Of a stretch of DNA of 12,114 nt, positions 6,344-12,114 are shown piece after piece. The notes under the pieces are model-generated. The model did not search any database. It was not told the DNA's origin and saw only the letters and a list, made by a program, of their open reading frames with translations. The translations under genes and the position numbers were made by a program. The stretch's first letter is position 1. Every line of letters starts with the position of its first letter. This DNA comes from Ruminococcus sp. UBA3280 (GTDB taxonomy: Bacteria; Bacillota; Clostridia; Oscillospirales; Ruminococcaceae): positions 1,524-13,637 of the forward strand of contig DETU01000050.1 in NCBI GenBank assembly GCA_002362175.1, in the 5' to 3' direction.

Positions 6344-7400
6344 ATCGGTATTTGATTTTGGTCTGTTCAGGAAAAATTTTAAAATGTTGTGGGAGTGATA
6401 CATTTTTAAGATTACGACAACCCTCAAAAGCTCCGTTTCCTATATGTTGCACGCTGTCAGGAATTGTAATGTCTGTAAGACTTATACAGTTATAAAAAGC
6501 TTTATCTCCTATAACGCTGACATTATCTGGTATAGTAATATTTTCAAGATTGCAACAACATTCAAAGGCATAACTCCCTATAGTAGTTACGCTGTCGGGT
6601 ATGGTTATATTATTAAGCCTCACGCACCAATCAAACGCTCTGTTATTTATATTAATTACACCATTGGGAATTGTATAATTTCCTGATTTACTTCTTAGGC
6701 AGAATATAATACTTTTTTTGTCTTTGCTAAAAAGAACTCCATCTATATCACAGTATGTTTTATTATCGTCGTCTACTTTTATTTCTTTAAGATTATTACA
6801 CCATTCAAAAGCATATTTTTCTATATTAGTTGTATTTTCGGGGATTACTATTCTTGTTAGTCTTAAACACCACTTAAAAGCTCTGCTGACTATAGTAGTT
6901 ACACTATCGGGGATAATATAATTTCCCGATTTGCCATTTGGGCATATTATAAGTTGTTTTTTATCTTTACTGAAAAGAACACCGTCTATATCACAATATT
7001 TTTGATTATTACTGTTTACTTTGATTTCCATAAGACTACTGCAATTACAAAAAGCTCTGTTTTTTATATTGGTTACATTATTTGGGATTGTAATACTTGT
7101 AAGTTTTACACACCATTCAAAAGCTTCTTCTCCTATTGTAGTTACACAATCGGGAATAATATAATCCCCACATTTACCATCGGGACATAATATTAAAGTT
7201 TTCTTATCTTTGCTGAAAAGAACGCCGTCTATATCGCAGTATGTTTGATTATCACTGTTTACTTTGATTTTTATAAGACTGCTACAATTATACAATGCTT
7301 TATCTTTTATTGCAGTTACATTGTCAGGTATAGTTATTTCTGTTACTCCTTTTGTGTGTATATATTTTATAAGTATGCCGTTTTCAATTTCAAATCCCAT
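6342..7400 (-). CDS. BspA-like leucine-rich-repeat protein (LRR_5), without signal peptide
   Basis: The 352-residue protein consists almost wholly of LRR_5/BspA-type repeats, shown by recurring ITIPDxVTxIGxxAFxxCxxL patterns from residue 21 to about 335. Such repeats form a beta-solenoid used for binding proteins or other ligands. Three copies of a longer unit are embedded: CDIDGVLFSKDKK appears at residues 55, 136 and 217, exactly 81 residues apart. The start ATG has AAGGAG 11 nt upstream, and the N terminus MGFEIENGILIKYIH is not a signal peptide. No anchor, LPxTG motif or dockerin is present, so the product should remain in the cytoplasm, unlike many BspA relatives. Cysteines are frequent, mostly at the conserved repeat position. 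It is the last gene of the four-gene operon, 18 bp after the lipoprotein gene. The ligand is unknown. Confidence 0.9.
   Translation of the reverse strand: MGFEIENGILIKYIHTKGVTEITIPDNVTAIKDKALYNCSSLIKIKVNSDNQTYCDIDGVLFSKDKKTLILCPDGKCGDYIIPDCVTTIGEEAFEWCVKLTSITIPNNVTNIKNRAFCNCSSLMEIKVNSNNQKYCDIDGVLFSKDKKQLIICPNGKSGNYIIPDSVTTIVSRAFKWCLRLTRIVIPENTTNIEKYAFEWCNNLKEIKVDDDNKTYCDIDGVLFSKDKKSIIFCLRSKSGNYTIPNGVININNRAFDWCVRLNNITIPDSVTTIGSYAFECCCNLENITIPDNVSVIGDKAFYNCISLTDITIPDSVQHIGNGAFEGCRNLKNVSLPQHFKIFPEQTKIKYR
6558..7286 (-). repeat. Three tandem 243-bp coding repeats in the LRR gene
   Basis: The segment encoding residues 39-281 consists of three imperfect 243-bp units in the same frame. Matching points such as the ATATCRCARTATKTTT stretch on the + strand lie at 6745, 6988 and 7231, exactly 243 bp apart. 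Each unit combines two LRR_5 repeats and a spacer containing CDIDGVLFSKDKK. The copies differ at many positions, so the duplications are not recent. Confidence 0.88.
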
Positions 7401-7418
7401 AATATATCAATCTCCTTG

Positions 7419-9041
7419 TCATTCTGTCAGAGCTTTTCTTCTTTTCACTTCTTCGGTGAGGTCGTCAAAGTAAATCTGAGAATCTACTTTATTGTAAGCT
7501 TCATTGTATTCTTTCCAGGCACTTTCAAAGTCGTCACTCATTACTATTTTCGGAAGATACTGATGTTTCAGTTCGTTGATTTGATTTGAAATTTTTGCGG
7601 AATCCGTGTTTTCAGGAGGCGAATAACTCCACATAGGAAACCATGCAGGATTTTCAGACGCTTCGTTAAGAAGTTCAACATAAGTTTTTACGCCGTATGC
7701 GTCAAAGCATCTTTTAACGTCGTCGGAACGGTTTTTATAGAACTCGGACGGCTGACAACTCGGACAGTAAGCGTTTATACCGTCCTGATTCATGCCGAAA
7801 TAGTACGGGAAATAGTTATAAAGACAGATGTGGTTTTTGGCATATTCCGAATCCCTCCATTGTTTAGATTGTTCTTCGGTATGATAGAAAACGCCGTTTT
7901 CGTCAACTTCATAGTCAACACCCTCAATTCCCCAGAAACGCAAGGTAAGAATTTCAGGTGAGAGCAGGTCGTTGAGGAACTGTAAAGCCCCTTCAATATC
8001 GGTACAGCTTTTGGTAATTCCGAGACCAGTAGAATCATTGAAAGCAGCTATTGAGTGATACTGTCCCTGTATACCGTCTTTTATAACGATACTCAGGGGA
8101 ATATACGAACATTCGGGCGGAAGTTCTCCCACAGCACTGTTGAAATTCCAGTTTTGGTCCACCATTCCGAGAACATTTCCTGTCGCGAGTTTTTCGTAAT
8201 ACTGGTCACAGGTCAGAACAAAGCACTCAGGGTCTATAATACCCTTTGCATATTCTTCATTGAGTTTTCTGAACCATTTTTCAGCGGTCGGAGAAAGATT
8301 ATAGTCTATAGCTTCGAGGGTTTCGGGGTCAACTATACAAGCACCGTCGTTTGGATAGCCATCAAGGAACATAGGTGGATTGTCAAGACTGAAAAAGTAT
8401 GTATCATTGGCAAGAATTTCATATCCTATATAGCTTTCACCGTTCTCGTTGGTAGGGTTTGCTTCAATATAGCTTTCAATGAGGTCAAAATATTCGTCAA
8501 GGGTAGTTATTTCGGGGTAGCCCGCCCATTCAAGCACACGTACCTGAATCCAAAAAGCCTCATCGTTGTGGCTTGTAGCTGTATCATGCTGATAACAGCT
8601 TGAAAAAAGAGGGATAGTATATACGTGTCCATCGTCTGATTTTACTCTGTTCCATTCGCTTTCAGAGTAAAAATTTTTTATATTCGGATATTTGTCCCAG
8701 TAATTGTCAATTGGGATAAAAGCTTCCGCATTTATCAGTTTACGGCAGTTTTCACCGTCGGGAACAAGAAAATCGGGATAGTTGTTTGAAATCATCATAT
8801 CACTGAAAACCGTGTCTAAATCTTCCTGTTCGTTCAGCCATGTTTCCTCACAAATTGCTCCTGTTTTTTCTGCGATAAGCTGTTGAATGTCGTTATTTTT
8901 GCTGAGTTTGTTTCCTCTCGCACCGAAAAAACTTGTATATACTCTTATATCCTTTTCGGGTTCTTCTTTTTTTCCGCACCCTGCTGAAAAAGTAAGTACC
9001 ATAAATGACATTAAAAATGCTGTTGCTTTATGTAGATTCAT
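7419..9041 (-). CDS. Extracellular solute-binding lipoprotein, LplA-like (carbohydrate ABC-type binding protein)
   Basis: The 540-residue protein has a lipoprotein signal: basic start, hydrophobic core (about 6-18) and the box FSAGC with lipidated C22, followed by a short charged GKKEEPEKD linker. The mature part resembles family 1 solute-binding proteins of the long LplA group. It has an early YTSFFGARG strand, an EETWLNEQEDL loop, a helix ending in NYPDFLVPDGE, and GHVYTIPLFSS as the usual hinge-strand region. This group binds oligosaccharides or similar solutes at the outer face of the membrane. The predicted ligand is a sugar, but no residue here proves it. The ATG is only 3 bp after the stop of the upstream sensor gene, with a weak AAAGAG site, implying translational coupling. 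No permease or ATPase gene is present nearby, so it may act as a sensory binding protein or share a transporter encoded elsewhere. Confidence 0.88.
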   Translation of the reverse strand: MNLHKATAFLMSFMVLTFSAGCGKKEEPEKDIRVYTSFFGARGNKLSKNNDIQQLIAEKTGAICEETWLNEQEDLDTVFSDMMISNNYPDFLVPDGENCRKLINAEAFIPIDNYWDKYPNIKNFYSESEWNRVKSDDGHVYTIPLFSSCYQHDTATSHNDEAFWIQVRVLEWAGYPEITTLDEYFDLIESYIEANPTNENGESYIGYEILANDTYFFSLDNPPMFLDGYPNDGACIVDPETLEAIDYNLSPTAEKWFRKLNEEYAKGIIDPECFVLTCDQYYEKLATGNVLGMVDQNWNFNSAVGELPPECSYIPLSIVIKDGIQGQYHSIAAFNDSTGLGITKSCTDIEGALQFLNDLLSPEILTLRFWGIEGVDYEVDENGVFYHTEEQSKQWRDSEYAKNHICLYNYFPYYFGMNQDGINAYCPSCQPSEFYKNRSDDVKRCFDAYGVKTYVELLNEASENPAWFPMWSYSPPENTDSAKISNQINELKHQYLPKIVMSDDFESAWKEYNEAYNKVDSQIYFDDLTEEVKRRKALTE

Positions 9042-9044
9042 ATA

Positions 9045-10613
9045 TCAATCACTCTTTTCTGAATTTATATTTATAATCAAGGTAAATTCGTTTCTGTTCG
9101 TTATTTCTGTTTCGACTTTACTGCCCATACAATGCTTGAGACGGAGATAGGGATTATATGTATAATTATGTCTGAATGAATATTCGTCTGTTATATTGTC
9201 GTCCTCAAAAACAGCGTTGATTTTCAGAACTTTTGACGATTCCTGAATTTTATCCTTATGGAATAAAACACTTATACCATTTTTGTTCCGAAACGCCTTT
9301 ACAGACGTTTTGCCGTCTGATGATATAAGGTCATCTGCAATAAGCGTAAGGGAGTAAACAGGAACTTCAATATCCACAGAACTGGAAATATCCGAACTTA
9401 TTTCTATACCGTACTTGTCAGCTACAGTGCGGAGGTTTTCAAATTCATCTTCAAACGGTATATTTTCACTGTCTTTCTCACAGATTCCGGGATATTTTTT
9501 CAGTATGTAAAGCTCTGCGTCAAGACGCATTGCAGTAGTAAAAAGTGAGTTGTAGCTTGAATTTTTCTGTAAAAATTCTTCGTTTGTCCGTTCATATTCA
9601 CTGCTCCTAAGCGTGAGTTTTTCCGAAACAGCCGAGCATAAATCAAGAAGTTCACCGATTTCGTCTTTACCTTTATTTATATTTAATTTTTCTCCTTTGC
9701 ACAGAGATTCAGCAGAACAACGTATGCGTTTTTTGATACTTATTGCAAAAATCTGTCCGACAACAGCCATGACAAGAATTACCACAAACAAAATTAAAAT
9801 AAATAATAGATTATCCCCGATAAACTGTTGTACGGTTTTTCTTGTTTCATGGGCATAATATTCAATATCGGCGGTGTAGTAATTTTTCGTATAACATTCA
9901 AAGTCCTGATTTATACCTGTCTGTTCGATAGTTACATTTTCGTTATTGCTGTAAATCAGCGAACCACCGCTTATTATGTAAAGTTCACCTTCAAAGTCAA
10001 GATTGTCACAATAATCTGTCAGCAGACTGATGTTAAGGTCAAGTTTCAGACAGCTTTCCCCTGTATTCAGGGTCTGAAAATCGAGTTTTCTTATAAGTGA
10101 GACGTTATTGTCTGATATATAAAGAATCATAGGTTTATTTATTTTTTTATACGCATGATACCAATCCTGATTTTTTATCGAATCAAACGAACTTATAAAT
10201 CCACCTGTGAGAATAGTCGGATTTTCTGAATATACTGTATATTTTCTGACTATATTGGTTTCGGCTATGGAAAGCGGACTGTTTTTCTGAAAATTATAAA
10301 AAGCGTCGTAATATTCGGCGGACGAGGAATAGTCCTTGTTTAGAAAAGCATATATATTTTCGTTTGTGTAGACACTTTTGGCTATGGCAACACCACTTTC
10401 AACAGTCATTTCCATAAGTTGCTCGGAAGCCGTGACAATGGTTTTCTGCATTTCACTGTGTTTTTCCTGCTGAACCGAACTGACAGTTTTAATCATTGCA
10501 AATATTACAACCATTATCGAAATAACTGCCATTAAATTAATAAACAGAATTTTGATTTTTATACTTACATCAGATACAATTGAAATATATTTTTTCGTTT
10601 TTTTATTTTCCAA
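9045..10613 (-). CDS. Membrane sensor related to YesM-type histidine kinases, kinase half degenerate
   Basis: The 522-residue protein has a transmembrane segment at about 20-43, an extracellular sensor region (44-268), a second transmembrane segment (269-293) and a HAMP-like linker with KDEIGEL (316-322). This layout matches YesM-family sensors that work with sugar-binding lipoproteins. The cytoplasmic part keeps the YesM order: IPFEDEFENLRTVADKYG (385-402) resembles the helix before the ATPase domain, and EVPVYSLTLIADDL (416-429) aligns with the IPPLLLQPLVENAI region. However, the phospho-acceptor motif (QINPHFLYN) is missing, the N-box Asn is replaced by Asp, and no DxGxG or GxGL glycine box is visible. 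Autophosphorylation is therefore unlikely. Translation starts at TTG, supported by GGAGGT 8 nt upstream and 15 bp after the diguanylate cyclase stop; the next in-frame ATG would delete the first transmembrane segment's start. Confidence 0.82.
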   Translation of the reverse strand: MENKKTKKYISIVSDVSIKIKILFINLMAVISIMVVIFAMIKTVSSVQQEKHSEMQKTIVTASEQLMEMTVESGVAIAKSVYTNENIYAFLNKDYSSSAEYYDAFYNFQKNSPLSIAETNIVRKYTVYSENPTILTGGFISSFDSIKNQDWYHAYKKINKPMILYISDNNVSLIRKLDFQTLNTGESCLKLDLNISLLTDYCDNLDFEGELYIISGGSLIYSNNENVTIEQTGINQDFECYTKNYYTADIEYYAHETRKTVQQFIGDNLLFILILFVVILVMAVVGQIFAISIKKRIRCSAESLCKGEKLNINKGKDEIGELLDLCSAVSEKLTLRSSEYERTNEEFLQKNSSYNSLFTTAMRLDAELYILKKYPGICEKDSENIPFEDEFENLRTVADKYGIEISSDISSSVDIEVPVYSLTLIADDLISSDGKTSVKAFRNKNGISVLFHKDKIQESSKVLKINAVFEDDNITDEYSFRHNYTYNPYLRLKHCMGSKVETEITNRNEFTLIININSEKSD

Positions 10614-10621
10614 AATAAATT

Positions 10622-10627
10622 ACCTCC
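10622..10627 (-). promoter_or_regulatory. Strong ribosome binding site for a TTG start
   Basis: GGAGGT is placed 8 nt before TTG (10613-10611) on the minus strand, directly after the stop codon of the diguanylate cyclase gene. It is the evidence for the non-ATG start of the sensor gene. Confidence 0.85.
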
Positions 10628-10628
10628 G

Positions 10629-11915
10629 TCAGCGTTCAGGCATATTGAGCAATTTTTTCATTTCAGTCTTTTTGGAATACATTTTTTCTTCCGCTTCAGC
10701 AAGCAGTTCTTCATATGAAAAATCCCCTTTTGCATATGCATATCCGAAAGAAAGGGCACATTTTATCGAATCTGAATCCCCGTTGAGTATAAAAGGGGCA
10801 TCTGATTCAAGTTTTTCAATAAGGGAATCAATTGAGCGGAAAGTACATTCAGTCATTATCATAAGAAATTCATCTCCGCCCATACGGAAACAGTAATCAG
10901 ACTGTCCGAGAAAACTTTTTATATATTCCGCAGCTTTTTTTATAACCATGTCGCCTTTTTCGTGACCGAGTGTATCATTCATGAGTTTAAGATTATTGAC
11001 ATCAAAGTATATAACGCATATTGACGGACAGTTCTTAAACATCTGTTCCATATTCTGATAACAGCGTTTATTGAGAGTCTGCGTCATGCCGTCATGATTT
11101 GCGTCATAAATTGCTCTTGAAAGATTTTCCGCACCGCTGTTTATATCAAGAAACATCTTTTTGATTGATTTTCCAAGCCGTCCTATTTCGTCATCACGGT
11201 TGTCGGAAAATATATCGGAATTATTCTGCGGTAAAATTTCATTTTTTTCACCAGTAAAGCCGTTGGTTACTTCAATAAGGCTGTTTATTGGTTTGAAAAG
11301 CTTTTTTTTCATATAGACATTGAGAATAAGAACAAAAATTATTCCTGAAATCATAATAAAAATATAAAGTATTATGGTATATATGTAATATTTTTCTGTA
11401 AATGGTTCTTTAAGTTCTGCGATTATATAACCTGCGTTTTTATCTTCAACGGTTCTCAGTGGCTGAAAAACACAAAGAATATTCTTTCTTCTTGCCGTCC
11501 ACGAATTTCGTCCGTTAATCAGTTCCGTCTTGACAGAACCGATATATCGGTCGTATTCAAGACGGTTTCCGAGTTCTTCACCGTTTGTGTCATAAATATA
11601 GTTGCCTGCTGAATTGCTGAAATTTATAAGGGAAATACGGTTGACAAAACTGCTGTTTTTCTGTTGGAAATCATTGAGTTTTTTCTGAACGGAATCATAG
11701 ACGGCATTTTTGTTTCTTGTGGTAAGAAAATCCTTGGCATCATCTGCATTAATTACAGCGTCGGCAAAACTGATGACGGTTTCAGCCATATTTTCCTGAT
11801 ATTTACGGCTAAGAAACGTCATGCAGAGAATAGAAACAATAAAGCTTAGTATAACAAAAAGTAATATTACTATTATAACTACATTGCGTATATTTTTCTG
11901 AATTGATTTTGACAT
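10629..11915 (-). CDS. Membrane diguanylate cyclase with extracellular sensor, HAMP and GGDEF domains
   Basis: The 428-residue protein should make cyclic di-GMP from two GTP at the inner face of the membrane. It has a transmembrane segment at 10-34, an extracellular sensor of about 140 residues (35-175), a second transmembrane segment (176-201), a HAMP domain (about 202-256, with DDEIGRLG) and a GGDEF domain (about 270-420). The catalytic motif is intact, MGGDEF with GGDEF at 346-350. FDVNNLKLMNDTLGHEKGD (304-322) holds the metal-binding Asp and the guanine-contacting residues. The inhibitory I-site (RxxD five residues before GGDEF) reads GQSD, so product inhibition through that site is probably absent. 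The ATG at 11915 has GGAG 8 nt upstream; a TTG two codons earlier is too close to it. It is the first gene of a four-gene operon behind a good promoter. Confidence 0.93.
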   Translation of the reverse strand: MSKSIQKNIRNVVIIVILLFVILSFIVSILCMTFLSRKYQENMAETVISFADAVINADDAKDFLTTRNKNAVYDSVQKKLNDFQQKNSSFVNRISLINFSNSAGNYIYDTNGEELGNRLEYDRYIGSVKTELINGRNSWTARRKNILCVFQPLRTVEDKNAGYIIAELKEPFTEKYYIYTIILYIFIMISGIIFVLILNVYMKKKLFKPINSLIEVTNGFTGEKNEILPQNNSDIFSDNRDDEIGRLGKSIKKMFLDINSGAENLSRAIYDANHDGMTQTLNKRCYQNMEQMFKNCPSICVIYFDVNNLKLMNDTLGHEKGDMVIKKAAEYIKSFLGQSDYCFRMGGDEFLMIMTECTFRSIDSLIEKLESDAPFILNGDSDSIKCALSFGYAYAKGDFSYEELLAEAEEKMYSKKTEMKKLLNMPER

Positions 11916-11934
11916 TTTCAATGCTCCAATCTGT

Positions 11935-11950
11935 TGTATGGTTTTATACA
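11935..11950 (-). promoter_or_regulatory. Small inverted repeat at the 5' end of the operon mRNA
   Basis: TGTAT (11935-11939) and ATACA (11946-11950) form a 5-bp stem with a 6-nt loop. It coincides with the predicted transcription start near 11949, so the mRNA would begin with this hairpin. It may stabilise the transcript or be an operator. The stem is short and may be chance. Confidence 0.3.
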
Positions 11951-11955
11951 GTTTT

Positions 11956-11984
11956 ATTTTACATCAAATTCTGAATTTTGTCAA
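11956..11984 (-). promoter_or_regulatory. Sigma-A promoter of the diguanylate cyclase operon
   Basis: On the minus strand TTGACA (11984-11979) and TAAAAT (11961-11956) are separated by 17 bp. The predicted transcription start is near 11949, about 34 nt before the ATG. No comparable promoter is apparent between the four genes. Confidence 0.85.
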
Positions 11985-11996
11985 TAAAGACAACAG

Positions 11997-12008
11997 AATC
12001 CAAGGATT
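11997..12008. promoter_or_regulatory. Dyad AATCC-AA-GGATT upstream of the -35 box
   Basis: A 12-bp perfect palindrome lies 12 bp upstream of the operon's -35 hexamer, within the intergenic region between two divergent promoters. The position would suit an activator or repressor site. No regulator is known, and a repeat this short can occur by chance. Confidence 0.3.
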
Positions 12009-12086
12009 TTTAATTGTAAATTTTCTGTGCTTACTTTTGAACAATATACACAGTTTTTACGTTATTAAATAGTTATTATAATTTGA

Positions 12087-12114
12087 TTGACATTTTATCT
12101 GCATTATGGTAAAA
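12087..12114 (+). promoter_or_regulatory. Divergent promoter pointing out of the window (truncated -10)
   Basis: TTGACA at 12087-12092 is followed after exactly 17 bp by TAAAA at 12110-12114, where the window ends. It mirrors the TTGACA-N17-TAAAAT of the diguanylate cyclase operon. It probably drives a + strand gene to the right, sharing the roughly 100 bp between the two -35 boxes. The sixth -10 base cannot be seen. Confidence 0.5.

Noticed and set aside
6233..6355. 40-codon + strand reading frame with an SD-like AAAAGGGGA
   Set aside because: It has no recognisable promoter, contains a terminator-like hairpin within the coding part, overlaps the LRR gene end and matches no known family. 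It is kept only as part of a low-interest finding.
6227..6427. 66-codon minus-strand frame overlapping the LRR gene end
   Set aside because: It lies mostly in A/T-rich intergenic DNA and over the hairpin, and overlaps a certain gene in another frame. No ribosome binding site of note.
6558..7286. CRISPR array or mobile repeat suggested by regularly spaced similar segments
   Set aside because: The 243-bp period is an exact multiple of three in an open frame and encodes LRR_5 repeats. The spacers are also homologous, so it is a protein repeat.
8055..8603. 182-codon + strand frame antisense to the solute-binding lipoprotein gene
   Set aside because: The opposite strand carries a clear lipoprotein with a lipobox and operon context. 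The antisense protein shows no recognisable domain.

Overview
The window looks like a piece of a low-GC anaerobic Firmicute chromosome, most probably Clostridia of the Ruminococcus/Oscillospiraceae type. The basis is A/T-rich intergenic DNA, consensus sigma-A promoters (TTGACA-N17-TATAAT-like), strong GGAGG ribosome binding sites, a PPi-type phosphofructokinase, a greA-lysS pair and a BspA-like leucine-rich-repeat protein. The genus is an inference; no rRNA or other phylogenetic marker beyond LysRS and GreA is present.

Left part (1-3051). The 3' part of glf (UDP-galactopyranose mutase, + strand) ends at a bidirectional terminator. It faces a 61-codon minus-strand gene that encodes a signal anchor followed by only the first motif of an Amidase_3 peptidoglycan amidase. 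Divergently, a perfect promoter drives pfp, a PPi-dependent phosphofructokinase. The next gene overlaps the pfp end by about 20 bp and carries the complete R-S-E signature of a mono-ADP-ribosyltransferase without a secretion signal. A long convergent terminator closes this transcription unit.

Middle part (3053-6199, minus strand). A perfect consensus promoter drives greA, then lysS 29 bp later, then a single-pass membrane protein with a cytoplasmic coiled coil, separated from lysS by 57 bp and a GC-rich hairpin.

Right part (6342-11984, minus strand). One promoter precedes four tightly packed genes: a membrane diguanylate cyclase (GGDEF), a YesM-like membrane sensor whose kinase half has lost the recognisable catalytic motifs, an LplA-like extracellular solute-binding lipoprotein with no permease genes beside it, and a signal-less LRR_5/BspA-like protein built from a tripled 81-residue unit. 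Together they look like a signalling cassette: a binding lipoprotein and a degenerate receptor outside or in the membrane, with a c-di-GMP synthase as the probable output. At the extreme right a second, divergent promoter points out of the window.

The two best candidates for something undescribed are the intracellular ADP-ribosyltransferase overlapping pfp, and the diguanylate cyclase / pseudo-kinase / solute-binding lipoprotein / LRR operon.
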